A stretch of 64,000 nucleotides of DNA from Sphingobium sp. Cam5-1 (GTDB lineage: Bacteria; Pseudomonadota; Alphaproteobacteria; Sphingomonadales; Sphingomonadaceae): positions 953,898 through 1,017,897 of the forward strand of contig NZ_CP065139.1 of NCBI RefSeq assembly GCF_015693305.1, written 5' to 3'. Below, in pieces: positions 42,757-51,129 of this stretch. The notes below the pieces were generated by a model. The model was not told where the DNA came from, did no database searches, and was given only the letters and a program-made list of their open reading frames with translations. How positions within the stretch are numbered: the stretch's first letter is position 1; the number at the start of each line of letters is the position of its first letter. The position numbers were made by a program, and so were the translations under genes.

Positions 42757-43796
42757 CAGGCGGTCGCCAACTGTCCCGACAGTGCGGCTTCGATGGCGGC
42801 GCGATCCAATCCTGCCTGGCCGATCACCACCAGCCGGGACGCACGCGATTCGCCCGCCTGCCATTGGCGGTCGAAATGATGCTGGACGCGCGGCCCCACC
42901 GCCTGGATGACCAGTCGCGCGGGTCGTCCTGCGACTGCGATGAAGCCCTTTAAGCGGAGGATGTCATGATCGGCGATGACCCGCTCCAGAGCCGCGGGCA
43001 GCCGCGCGGGATCGTCTATTTCGTTTAGATCAAGGACGAAACTGTCGAAATCCTCATGATCATGATCCTCCTCATCGTCATGATGAGACGGTCGCGCGTC
43101 GATATGTTCTTCAACGCCGATGCCCAGGCCAAGCAGGATGGCGGGATCGATCTCGCCGCGCGCGGTGCGAACGACGCGGACGCCGGGCCGCACTTCGCCG
43201 CCCAGCTGTTGCTCCAGTTGGTTGAGCTTCTCCGGCGCGACCAGGTCGGTCTTGTTCAGCAACACCAGATCGGCGCAAGCCAGCTGGTCTTCGAACAGCT
43301 CCTCAATGGGGCTGTCATGGTCCAGCGTCGGGTCCGCCGCCCGCGCGGCGGCCAGCGCCGCCTCGTCATGCGCAAAGCGCCCCGCCGCCAGAGCGTCCGC
43401 ATCGATGAGCGCGATGACGCCGTCTACCGTCGCCCGCGTCCGAATATCGGGCCACTGAAACGCCTTGACCAGCGGCTTGGGCAGGGCAAGGCCCGACGTC
43501 TCGATGATGATATGATCGGGCGGCACATCCCGGTCCAGCAGCCGCTGCATGGTAGGCAGGAAATCGTCCGCCACGGTGCAGCAGATGCAGCCATTGGCCA
43601 GCTCGATAATGTCGTCATCCGGACAGGCTTCATCGCCGCATCCCTTCACCAGCGATCCATCGACACCGACGTCGCCAAATTCGTTGATGATGAGCGCCAG
43701 CCGCCGTCCGCCCGCATTCTCGATCAAATGGCGGATCAGCGTCGTCTTTCCGGCACCCAGAAATCCGGTAATGACGGTAGCAGGAACCTTGCTCAT
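42756..43796 (-). CDS. cobW: CobW-type G3E GTPase metallochaperone
   Basis: A 346-residue G3E GTPase. Walker A GFLGAGKT lies at 11-18, the metal-site CxCC motif is C70-I-C72-C73 (NGCICC), and NKTDL is the guanine motif. An acidic His-rich loop (SHHDDEEDHDHEDFD, about 236-250) could bind extra metal. By position between a cobalt transporter and cobN, it probably delivers Co(II) to CobN. It overlaps the transporter gene by 4 bp. Confidence 0.93.
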   Translation of the reverse strand: MSKVPATVITGFLGAGKTTLIRHLIENAGGRRLALIINEFGDVGVDGSLVKGCGDEACPDDDIIELANGCICCTVADDFLPTMQRLLDRDVPPDHIIIETSGLALPKPLVKAFQWPDIRTRATVDGVIALIDADALAAGRFAHDEAALAAARAADPTLDHDSPIEELFEDQLACADLVLLNKTDLVAPEKLNQLEQQLGGEVRPGVRVVRTARGEIDPAILLGLGIGVEEHIDARPSHHDDEEDHDHEDFDSFVLDLNEIDDPARLPAALERVIADHDILRLKGFIAVAGRPARLVIQAVGPRVQHHFDRQWQAGESRASRLVVIGQAGLDRAAIEAALSGQLATA

Positions 43797-44842
43797 AAAG
43801 TCTGTCCTTGATTGGAGAGGGGTACTTCGATCTCGTCGAAGCGCTTCCAGCGGTAGATGAACCAGCTCACCAGCCAGCAGGCGGCGAACAGGCCGATGAT
43901 GAAGAAGCCCAGGCTATTGAAATGCTCGCCCAGATCGGCGGCCACCGACCAGACGCCGCCGGTCAGGCCCAGCTTGTCGCCCAGCAGCGCCGCCGCCTCG
44001 ATCCCGCCAATGACGATCGCGACCAGCGCCGACACCGATGTGATGGTGATATTATAGTAGAGCTTGCGGATTGGCTTCACGAACGCCCATTGATAGGCGC
44101 CCATCATCAGCGCCCCGTCCGCCGTGTCTATGAGCGCCATGCCCGCCGCGAACAGCAGGGGGAAGATCAGCACCGTCGCGATCGATAGCCCGCTTGCCGC
44201 CTGTCCTGCAGACAGGCCGAGGATGGCGACTTCGGTCGCCGTGTCGAACCCCAGACCGAACAGGAACCCCAGCGGCGCCATGTGCCAGCTGCGCGTGACC
44301 AGCCGGAACAGCGGCCGGAACAGGCGGGCAAGAAAACCCCGGTTGCCCAGTAAAATATCCATATCCTCATCGGCATAGGCGCCGCCGCTGCGAACATGGT
44401 TAAATGTCTTCAGAACCGATCGCAGGATCATCAGGTTCATCGCGGCAATGGCGAACAGGAATGTGGCGGAGATGATCGTCGCGATCGTTCCGCCAATCTC
44501 GCCCGCCGCCTCCACGCTGCTCAGCGCACTGGCGGCGAAAGCGATTCCGACGGCGGCGATCAGCACGATCCCGCTATGCCCGATCGCGAACCAAAGGCCG
44601 ACGGTCAGCGGTTGCTGCCCATCCTGCATCAGCTTACGGGTCACATTGTCGATCGCGGCGATATGGTCGGCATCGACTGCGTGGCGCAGGCCCAGGCTCC
44701 AGGCGAGCAGGGCGGTGCCCAGCATCATCGTGTCGCCCGCAAAGATCAGCGAGGCGCACAGCCACAACGCGATGTTGGCGGCGATCAACGCGCCGAATAT
44801 GAAAGTGGCGCGTCGTCGCAGCGCCGGAAATTGCATGGCCAT
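43793..44842 (-). CDS. Nickel/cobalt transporter, NiCoT family
   Basis: A 349-residue inner-membrane permease with about eight membrane segments. The signature RHAVDADHIAAIDNVTR (H54, D57, D59, H60) in helix II is complete, and LGFDTATEVAIL and GMALIDTADGALM are the other NiCoT blocks. The location under a cobalamin riboswitch and before cobW-cobN indicates cobalt as substrate. The ATG has GGGAG about 10 nt upstream. Confidence 0.92.
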   Translation of the reverse strand: MAMQFPALRRRATFIFGALIAANIALWLCASLIFAGDTMMLGTALLAWSLGLRHAVDADHIAAIDNVTRKLMQDGQQPLTVGLWFAIGHSGIVLIAAVGIAFAASALSSVEAAGEIGGTIATIISATFLFAIAAMNLMILRSVLKTFNHVRSGGAYADEDMDILLGNRGFLARLFRPLFRLVTRSWHMAPLGFLFGLGFDTATEVAILGLSAGQAASGLSIATVLIFPLLFAAGMALIDTADGALMMGAYQWAFVKPIRKLYYNITITSVSALVAIVIGGIEAAALLGDKLGLTGGVWSVAADLGEHFNSLGFFIIGLFAACWLVSWFIYRWKRFDEIEVPLSNQGQTL

Positions 44843-44858
44843 AAAAGCATGGCTCCCG

Positions 44859-45027
44859 TCAGCGTCGGCGAGACTGGACGGGACCTCCGCAAAGCGGCCG
44901 ACACCACGCGCCGGACGGACGCATCATAGCGCCCGGCACGCATGCCGGTGCGGACCCGCCGCACGCGTCGCTCAGACGGAATACCGTGCCCCGGCCATCC
45001 CCTGGGCCAAAGCAAGAGCGACCAGAC
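44859..45027 (-). promoter_or_regulatory. Leader segment and hairpin between riboswitch 2 and the cobalt transporter
   Basis: GTCGCTC (45016-45022) and GAGCGAC (44967-44973) pair across 42 nt, as in leader 1. About 90 nt (44966-45055) are closely similar to 36451-36544, including positions past the alternative cobG TTG, which here is CTG. The same frame stays open for 38 codons to a TGA at 44859, 16 nt before the transporter start. It may be a leader peptide, a relic of duplication, or chance. Confidence 0.5.
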
Positions 45028-45250
45028 GCCGACAGGTCTCCTGGCTTACGGGTCCTCGCTCGACACATGGCCTTCCCAGGCCTCGCATGATTTAGCGTCC
45101 GGCCCAGTGGCTGACCCTCCGACAAGTGACGGAAGGTCGATATGCGTCTCGCTCACCGCTTACAGTTGCAGGGACAGCCGCGGATTTGGGCGCCTTGTCA
45201 GCAGCCCGCACCGCATTCCCTTTAAAGCCCTTTCAGGCACCGGCGCGATC
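45028..45250 (-). ncRNA. Cobalamin riboswitch 2 (upstream of the cobalt transporter operon)
   Basis: The minus strand has GCCGGTGCC, GGGAATGCGGTGCGG, CCTGCAACTGTAAGCGG, GGTCAGCCACTGGGCCGG, GGGAAGGCC and the B12 box GCCAGGAGACCTGTC (45031-45048). It would shut down cobalt uptake, CobW, CobN, CobO and BluB when the cofactor is sufficient. Confidence 0.93.
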
Positions 45251-45363
45251 GTGGCCGTGCATAGATGGCTTGGCCGCCAAAGGGAAGCGGCAGTTGCATG
45301 CCCGCGTCCATTTGCCTCCCGCGCCATATTGCCGCGCGCGCATTGCCCGCCTAGACCGACCCT

Positions 45364-46146
45364 ATGTCTTCGCCCTTCTCCTTCACCCGCATCACCCCCG
45401 ACGGCGAGGCGTCGCCCGTGACGCGCGAGTTGGCGGAGGAAGTGCCCGTCGCGATCGAGTTCAACGGCGTTGGCTATGCCGTGTTGATGGCGACGCCCGC
45501 CGACGTTGCGGAACTGGTGCAGGGGTTTGCGCTGGCCGAGCGGCTGGTCCTCCCATCCGACGCGCCGCTCGACGTCGATGTCCATGCGACGGAGCAGGGC
45601 TTGGTCGCACGGGCTACGCTGCCGGAAGACCGGATCGAGGGGCTGCTAGGCCGAGTCCGTCATCGCGTCTCCGATTCCTCCTGTGGTTTGTGCGGCGTCG
45701 AAAATCTGGAACAGGCGCTGCGTCCCTTGCCTGCCGTGACTGCCCGATCGGACGCGAGCTGGGAGGCGATCTTCGGTGCCCTGCACGATCTTGCCGCGCA
45801 TCAGCCGCTTAACCGGCAAACCGGCGCGGTCCATGTCGCTGCCTTGGCCGGGGCGGATGGTGCCATCCGCCTCGCCTATGAAGATGTGGGCCGCCACAAT
45901 GCCTTCGACAAGCTGATCGGGGCCATGCGGCTGCGGCAATTGTCGTGGGATGGCGGCTTCGCGCTGCTGTCCTCCCGCTGTTCTTTTGAACTGGTGGAAA
46001 AGGCAGCGCTCGCCAATTGCCCGTTGCTCGTTACCATCTCCGCCCCGACCCGTCTGGCAGCCGAACGCGCGGCCAGCGCCGGATTGCCGATCGTCGTGCT
46101 CGCGCGGCCCGATGCCGTGCTCGCGGCGGGCGACCTGCCCGACTGA
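45364..46146 (+). CDS. fdhD: Formate dehydrogenase sulfur carrier FdhD
   Basis: A 260-residue FdhD/NarQ protein that passes sulfur from a cysteine desulfurase to the Mo-bis-MGD cofactor of formate dehydrogenase. The active-site motif C107-G-L-C110 is present, as are TGAVHVAALAG, YEDVGRHNAFDKLIG and SSRCSFELVEKAA. It sits alone between riboswitches 2 and 3 on the plus strand, divergent from the cobalt transporter. No formate dehydrogenase gene is in the window. Confidence 0.92.
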   Translation: MSSPFSFTRITPDGEASPVTRELAEEVPVAIEFNGVGYAVLMATPADVAELVQGFALAERLVLPSDAPLDVDVHATEQGLVARATLPEDRIEGLLGRVRHRVSDSSCGLCGVENLEQALRPLPAVTARSDASWEAIFGALHDLAAHQPLNRQTGAVHVAALAGADGAIRLAYEDVGRHNAFDKLIGAMRLRQLSWDGGFALLSSRCSFELVEKAALANCPLLVTISAPTRLAAERAASAGLPIVVLARPDAVLAAGDLPD

Positions 46147-46204
46147 CGACGCGCCGCTCCCATCTACCGCTTGCGGACGCGCCGTCGCCTCTTTATCAGC
46201 AGCC

Positions 46205-46372
46205 CCGCGACAGGTTCCCCTCGGGGATCAAAAGGGAAGTCGGGTGTAATGCCCGCGCTGCCCCTGCAACTGTAAGCGGTGAGTGGACCGGCCACGCAGC
46301 CATTGGGGGAGCATCTCCCGAGAAGGCGGCCGGTGCGCAGCGACCCGTGAGCCAGGAGACCTGCCTGCCGCA
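46205..46372 (+). ncRNA. Cobalamin riboswitch 3 (upstream of the DUF1636-cobT operon)
   Basis: Plus strand: AGGTTCCCCTCGGGGAT, AAAGGGAAGTCGGGTG, CCCTGCAACTGTAAGCGG, CAGCCATTGGGGG and the B12 box GAGCCAGGAGACCTGCC (46349-46365). A hairpin with arms 46374-46388 and 46399-46409 and an ACAGGG-containing loop follows, matching the placement of the other two platforms. It should control nucleotide-loop assembly genes. Confidence 0.93.
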
Positions 46373-46373
46373 G

Positions 46374-46409
46374 TCGTTCTTCGACCGGACAGGGTGTGCC
46401 GGACGAACG
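46374..46409 (+). promoter_or_regulatory. Expression-platform hairpin of cobalamin riboswitch 3
   Basis: CGTTC (46375-46379) plus CGACCGG pair with CCGGACGAACG (46399-46409), with a small bulge. The loop ACAGGGTGTG resembles CCAGGGG in leaders 1 and 2, suggesting the L13-type partner of the aptamer kissing loop. Confidence 0.5.
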
Positions 46410-46495
46410 GGGTTCCCCTCGCGGACGACAGCCACCGCCTTGCTCGCCATTCGGCCGGGCAGGGCCGTTTGCGGTTCGATTTTGCGGGGAGGACC

Positions 46496-46543
46496 ATGAC
46501 GACGGTCTTTCATGTCCACATGGTTATGGAAGCGCGCCGCTGA
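46496..46543 (+). CDS. Possible 15-codon leader ORF
   Basis: ATG at 46496 follows GGGGAGGACC, a strong but close Shine-Dalgarno. The peptide is MTTVFHVHMVMEARR and its TGA (46541-46543) overlaps the ATG of the next gene (TGATG). The placement allows translational coupling between the riboswitch and the DUF1636 gene. His-x-His and two Met could bind metal, but 15 residues are too few to judge. It may be regulatory rather than a functional peptide. Confidence 0.4.
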   Translation: MTTVFHVHMVMEARR

Positions 46544-46950
46544 TGCTGTGCGCGGTCGAAAACAGAGCTTCGGTTGTGGTTTGCTCGACCTGCCGCCTGT
46601 CCGCCGATCAGCGGGAAGATGGGGCAGGACAACGCGGCGGCGCGCTGCTGGTTGAGGCCATGCGCGACCTTCAGGCGCAGGACCCGGCCTATAAAGCGGT
46701 TGCCGTGCAGGACATGCCCTGCCTCTTCGCCTGCCAGCGTCATTGCACTGTTCATGTGCGCGGGCCGGGCAAAGTCGGCTATGTGCTGGGCGACTTCACC
46801 CCGGACGCGGATGCGGCGCGCGCGATCCTCGATTACGCCCTGCGCCACGCCGCCAGCGAAGAAGGCGTGGTTCGCTACGCCGAATGGCCGCAGGGCGTTA
46901 AGGGCCATTTCATCGCCCGCACCCCGCCAGAAGGCTTCGTCTGCACATGA
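46543..46950 (+). CDS. DUF1636 metal-binding protein in the cobalamin operon
   Basis: A 135-residue thioredoxin-fold-like protein with Cys14-x-x-Cys17 (VVCSTC) and Cys60-x3-Cys64-x3-Cys68 (MPCLFACQRHC), matching the DUF1636 family, which may bind an Fe-S cluster or other metal. It begins in the TGATG overlap with the leader ORF and overlaps cobT by 4 bp, so it is firmly part of the riboswitch 3 operon. A role in cobalt handling or redox support is inferred; no function is established to my knowledge. Confidence 0.78.
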   Translation: MLCAVENRASVVVCSTCRLSADQREDGAGQRGGALLVEAMRDLQAQDPAYKAVAVQDMPCLFACQRHCTVHVRGPGKVGYVLGDFTPDADAARAILDYALRHAASEEGVVRYAEWPQGVKGHFIARTPPEGFVCT

Positions 46951-47963
46951 TCCGCTTTCAGGATCGTGCCGATTTTCAATCCGCGCTCGCCACGCTCCCC
47001 GAACCTGACGCAGGAGCGATCGAAGCGGCAGCGGAGCGGCAGGCATCTTTGACGAAGCCCGCCGGATCGCTCGGCCGTTTGGAGGAGATCGCCCTCTTCA
47101 TGGCAGGCTGGCAAGGTCGCGAACGCCCGCGCGCCGATCGCATCCGCGCCGCCATCTTCGCGGGCAACCATGGCGTCGCCGCGCGCGGCGTCAGCGCTTT
47201 CCCGGCTTCCGTCACCGCGCAGATGGTCGCGAATTTTCAGGCGGGCGGCGCGGCGATCAACGCCCTTGCGGGCGCCTGCGGCGCCGAGCTGGTCATCGTC
47301 CCGCTCGCCCTAGACAATCCCACCGCCGACATATGCGAAGCCCCCGCCATGACGGAGGTCGAATGCCTCGACGCCCTGAACGCAGGCGCCGCCGTCGTCA
47401 TGCAGGATTGCGACCTGCTCTTCAGCGGAGAGATGGGCATCGCCAACACCACCCCCGCCGCCGCGCTGTGTCTTCAATCCTTCGGCGGCGAGGCGCAGGA
47501 TTGGACGGGGAGGGGCACCGGCATCGACGCAGCAGCCCTCACCCGCAAGACGCGGGCCGTTCAGATAGCGCACGCCCTGCACGCTCACAATTGCACCGAC
47601 GCTTTCGAAACGCTGCGCCGTCTCGGCGGGCGAGAGATCGCGGCGATGGCAGGCGCCATCCTCGCCGCGCGTATGATGCGTGTGCCGGTGCTGCTCGACG
47701 GCTTTATCTGCGGCGCGGCCATCGCCCCTCTGGCCCGCGACAATCCCGCCATCACGGCCCACTGCCTCGCCGCCCACTGTTCCGCCGAAGCAGGCCATGC
47801 CCGGCTGCTCGAAAAGCTTGGCCTGCACCCCTTGCTTCACCTCGACATGCGCCTCGGCGAAGGCAGCGGCGCGGCGGTTGCGGCGCAACTCATCCGCTCG
47901 GCGCTGGCCGCGCACGACCAGATGGCGACCTTCGCCGAAGCCGCCGTGGCTAACGCGCTATGA
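46947..47963 (+). CDS. cobT: Nicotinate-nucleotide-dimethylbenzimidazole phosphoribosyltransferase, CobT
   Basis: A 338-residue CobT (CobU in Pseudomonas denitrificans naming). It activates dimethylbenzimidazole to alpha-ribazole phosphate. TKPAGSLGRLEEIA, IFAGNHGVAARGVSAFPASV, GEMGIANTTPAAAL and LGEGSGAAVA with the catalytic Glu are all present. It overlaps the DUF1636 gene and the phosphatase gene by 4 bp each. Confidence 0.94.
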   Translation: MIRFQDRADFQSALATLPEPDAGAIEAAAERQASLTKPAGSLGRLEEIALFMAGWQGRERPRADRIRAAIFAGNHGVAARGVSAFPASVTAQMVANFQAGGAAINALAGACGAELVIVPLALDNPTADICEAPAMTEVECLDALNAGAAVVMQDCDLLFSGEMGIANTTPAAALCLQSFGGEAQDWTGRGTGIDAAALTRKTRAVQIAHALHAHNCTDAFETLRRLGGREIAAMAGAILAARMMRVPVLLDGFICGAAIAPLARDNPAITAHCLAAHCSAEAGHARLLEKLGLHPLLHLDMRLGEGSGAAVAAQLIRSALAAHDQMATFAEAAVANAL

Positions 47964-48526
47964 GCCCGCTCACGCTCCACCTGATGCGCCACGCAGCGCC
48001 ACAGACGCCCGGTCTTCTGCTCGGTCACATGGACATGCCGCCAGACCCTGCCGCCATGCAGCTATGCGTCGAACGATGTCGCGCGCTTGCGTTCGACCGC
48101 CTGATCAGCTCCGACCTGACACGCGCTCGCACCCCGGCCAACTTGATCGCCGCCGCCCGGCAGGTGCCGCACGACGTCGACGCGCGCTGGCGTGAACTGC
48201 ACTTCGGGACATGGGAGGGCAGTGATCCCGCGGCTCTCCCTGCCGAGGAGATTGGCCGTTTCTGGTCATCCCCGGACGACCATCCTCCGCCGGGAGGGGA
48301 AAGCTGGTCCAGCCTTTGCCTGCGCGTAAAGGCGGCGCTTTGCGAAATCGACCGGCCCTCGCTGGTCCTGACCCATGCCGGTACGATCCGTGGCGCGCTG
48401 ACGGCGCTGTGTGGCTTCACTTACCAGCAGGCCTGGGCAATCGACCTTCCCTATGGCGCCTTGCTCAGCCTGCGCGTCTGGCCGGGAGACAATGCCAGCG
48501 CGCAGATCACCGGGCTTGTAACATGA
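47960..48526 (+). CDS. cobC: Alpha-ribazole phosphatase-like histidine phosphatase
   Basis: A 188-residue histidine phosphatase with LHLMRHAAP (the RHG-type motif as RHA), SSDLTRARTPANLI, RELHFGTWEG and LTHAGTIRG holding the second His. In the operon it would dephosphorylate alpha-ribazole phosphate or the cobalamin phosphate. The enzyme is of Salmonella CobC type; specificity is inferred from context. Confidence 0.85.
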   Translation: MSPLTLHLMRHAAPQTPGLLLGHMDMPPDPAAMQLCVERCRALAFDRLISSDLTRARTPANLIAAARQVPHDVDARWRELHFGTWEGSDPAALPAEEIGRFWSSPDDHPPPGGESWSSLCLRVKAALCEIDRPSLVLTHAGTIRGALTALCGFTYQQAWAIDLPYGALLSLRVWPGDNASAQITGLVT

Positions 48527-49233
48527 CCCGCCTCATCCTTGCGCTGCAACTCATGACCCGCCTGCCGCTCCCGCAAGTGCGGGCGGAAGAGAAGGACTTC
48601 GCCGCCGCGATGCGATGGTTTCCCGCGACCGGCATCATCGTCGGCCTCGCCGTCGCCGCTGCCATGACAATCGGCGTCCTCGTCGATCCCTGGATGGCGG
48701 CATTGCTTGGCCTCATCGCCTGGGTCGTCATTACCGGGGCGCTGCATCTCGACGGTCTTGGCGACATTGCTGACGGGGCAGGGGCAGCCCATGGCGACCG
48801 GGCAAAGCTGTCCGCTGTCCTCGCCGATCCGCATATTGGGAGCTTCGGCGTCGTCACCATCGTCCTGCAACTGCTGGCGAAGCTGATCCTGCTGCGCCTC
48901 TGCGCGGAGCATGTCGCGCCGATTGCGATCATCGCCGTGCCTTTCGTCGCCCGGATTGGCCCGCTGGCATGGACCCTCTGGCTCCCGCCGCTCCATGAAG
49001 GCCTCGCCAGCCGCTTCCGCGAAAGCATCAGCCCGGTGCATCTGCTCGGCTGGACGATGCTGGCCGTAGCTCTCTGCCTGATCATTCCTGCCCTCCTGTC
49101 CGCCGCTATCCTCGTCCCGTTTTGGGGATGGTGGCTGCGCAGCCGGATTGGCGGTATTTCGGGCGATGGCCATGGCGCCGGGATCGAACTTATCGAAAGC
49201 GGCCTGCTAGCCGCACTGGTACTGGCGCGATGA
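48523..49233 (+). CDS. cobS: Adenosylcobinamide-GDP ribazoletransferase, CobS
   Basis: A 236-residue membrane enzyme (CobV in P. denitrificans naming) joining adenosylcobinamide-GDP and alpha-ribazole. LQLMTRLPLP at the N-terminus, ITGALHLDGLGDIADG with the metal-binding DGLGD motif, and GGISGDGHGAGIELIE at the end are characteristic; several hydrophobic segments lie between. Start at 48523 overlaps the previous stop by 4 bp. Confidence 0.93.
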   Translation: MTRLILALQLMTRLPLPQVRAEEKDFAAAMRWFPATGIIVGLAVAAAMTIGVLVDPWMAALLGLIAWVVITGALHLDGLGDIADGAGAAHGDRAKLSAVLADPHIGSFGVVTIVLQLLAKLILLRLCAEHVAPIAIIAVPFVARIGPLAWTLWLPPLHEGLASRFRESISPVHLLGWTMLAVALCLIIPALLSAAILVPFWGWWLRSRIGGISGDGHGAGIELIESGLLAALVLAR

Positions 49234-50204
49234 GTGACATCTTCCACTGGCATGGCGGTCGTCTGGCGGCGGCGCGTCAACATTATGAGACTGGCCTTCC
49301 CTGGATCGATCTTTCCACCGGCATAAACCCACTCGCCTGGCCCGGTGCCGCCGTGATCACCCCGGACTGGCAATCCCTCCCCGATCCCGCAGCGCTTGCC
49401 GATCTCGAACAGGCCGCCGCCACACATTTCGGCGTGTCCCCCGATCACATCTCCGCGCTGCCGGGCAGCGAAACCGGCCTGCGCCTGCTTGGCCGCCTGA
49501 TCCAAGTACCGGGCTGTCACCTGCTGCCGTCCTACCGAACCCATGCGCAGTCTTTCCCGAACTCGCGTCCGTTGCAGCAACCCGAAGATGCGCCACCCGG
49601 CACCGCCCTCCTGCTCGCCAATCCCAACAATCCCGATGGCCGCCTCTACATGCGGGCGCAAATGCAGCAGCTTCTAACTCAACAGGAAAGGGAAGGCGGC
49701 TGGCTGATCGTCGATGAAGCCTTCGCTGATTGCATCCCCGGCGCCAGCATCGCCAGCGAGATCGCCGATCACCGTCGCCTGATCGTCCTTCGTTCCTTCG
49801 GCAAATTCTTTGGGCTCGCTGGAGTGCGATTGGGCTTCCTCCTTGGGCCATCCGTCATTGTCGCGGCCTGTCGCAGGTTGGTGGGAGACTGGCCCTTATC
49901 CGCCGCCTCCATCGAGTTCGGCCGCGCCGCCTATCGCGACCAGCGCTGGATCGACGAGACGATCGCGAACCTGACGACCCGCGCCGCCAGCCTTGACGCA
50001 CTACTTATCCGCCACGGCTTTATCCCGCGCGGCGATTGCCCGCTATTCCGCCTGATCGACACGCCGAACGCCGCCGCCCTGTTCGACCGCCTCGCGCGCC
50101 ACGCCATTCTCACCCGCCCGTTCGAAGATTACCCTCATTGGCTCCGCTTCGGTCTGCCCGCCGATGATGCCGCCCTGGCCCGGATGGACGAAGCTCTTGG
50201 TTGA
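49230..50204 (+). CDS. cobD: L-threonine-O-3-phosphate decarboxylase, CobD
   Basis: A 324-residue fold-type I PLP enzyme (CobC in P. denitrificans naming) that supplies the aminopropanol linker phosphate. WIDLSTGINPLAWP, LLLANPNNPDGRLY, WLIVDEAFADC and the PLP lysine K192 (RSFGKFFGLAGVRLG) are present. It overlaps cobS by 4 bp. Confidence 0.92.
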   Translation: MSDIFHWHGGRLAAARQHYETGLPWIDLSTGINPLAWPGAAVITPDWQSLPDPAALADLEQAAATHFGVSPDHISALPGSETGLRLLGRLIQVPGCHLLPSYRTHAQSFPNSRPLQQPEDAPPGTALLLANPNNPDGRLYMRAQMQQLLTQQEREGGWLIVDEAFADCIPGASIASEIADHRRLIVLRSFGKFFGLAGVRLGFLLGPSVIVAACRRLVGDWPLSAASIEFGRAAYRDQRWIDETIANLTTRAASLDALLIRHGFIPRGDCPLFRLIDTPNAAALFDRLARHAILTRPFEDYPHWLRFGLPADDAALARMDEALG

Positions 50205-51129
50205 GCTGGCCGCGCTGATTCTTGACGCTGTGCTAGGCTGGCCAGTCCGATTGCACGCCCGTATCGGCCACCCGGTCGGAGCCTTCGCCCGGATCATCAC
50301 CGGTTGCGAGCGACGCCTGAATCGGCCTCATCTAACCGCCATACGCCGTCGTATCGGCGGTATCGTCACGCTGCTACTCCTCCTCGCGACCGCCATCGCA
50401 GCAGGCTGGGGCGTAGAATTCTTCATCCGCCACTTACTCGGCTCCTGGGCCTGGGCAGGGATCGCACTTGCCGCATGGCCAGCACTTGCGCAGCGCAGTC
50501 TGTACGACCATGTCCTGCCCGTCGTTCAGGCTCTCGAAGCAGGCAATCTCTTCGCCGCCCGCCGCGCCGTCAGCCAGATCGTCGGACGCGATACCGCCAC
50601 CCTTGATGAAGCAGGCGTTGCCCGGGCCGCGATAGAAAGCCTCGCCGAAAGCTTCTGCGACGGGGTCGTTGCGCCGCTCTTCTGGCTGCTCATCGGCGGC
50701 CTGCCCGGCATCTGGGCCTATAAGGCGGTCAACACCGCCGACAGCCTCATCGGCCACCGGGAGGAGCCGTTTGCGGCCTTTGGCTGGGCCGCTGCTCGCT
50801 TCGATGACTTGCTGAACCTGATCCCCGCGCGCTTGTCCGGCTTCCTGATCTGCGTCGCGGGCTTGGGCGGCTGGCGCATCCTCTGGCGCGACCATGGCCG
50901 TCACGCATCACCCAATGCGGGCTGGCCCGAAGCGGCGATGGCGGGCGCACTGGGCATCCGGCTTGCCGGGCCTATCGCCTATGAAGGCCATTATCATGCC
51001 AAGCCATGGATCGGCGGGGAAGGGGGCGAAGCCACACCCGCTGTCGCCCGCGCCGCGTTGGCGCTCTACGTCCTAGCCTGCGCGCTGCTCTGGCTCGCGA
51101 CGGCGCTGATCGTAGGTGTCAGCCGATGA
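50164..51129 (+). CDS. cbiB: Adenosylcobinamide-phosphate synthase, CbiB
   Basis: A 321-residue integral membrane protein (CobD in P. denitrificans naming): LILDAVLGWPVRLHARIGHP at the N-terminus, DTATLDEAGVARAAIESLAE, SFCDGVVAPLFWLLIGGLPG and YKAVNTADSLIGHR. The start is uncertain: ATG at 50164 overlaps cobD by 41 bp without a clear ribosome site, and a TTG at 50197 would fit the family N-terminus about as well. Confidence 0.9.
   Translation: MMPPWPGWTKLLVELAALILDAVLGWPVRLHARIGHPVGAFARIITGCERRLNRPHLTAIRRRIGGIVTLLLLLATAIAAGWGVEFFIRHLLGSWAWAGIALAAWPALAQRSLYDHVLPVVQALEAGNLFAARRAVSQIVGRDTATLDEAGVARAAIESLAESFCDGVVAPLFWLLIGGLPGIWAYKAVNTADSLIGHREEPFAAFGWAAARFDDLLNLIPARLSGFLICVAGLGGWRILWRDHGRHASPNAGWPEAAMAGALGIRLAGPIAYEGHYHAKPWIGGEGGEATPAVARAALALYVLACALLWLATALIVGVSR

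Noticed and set aside
45251..45363. A regulator site between riboswitch 2 and fdhD
   Set aside because: No palindrome or clear promoter was visible; the stretch is simply the shared upstream region of two divergent units.
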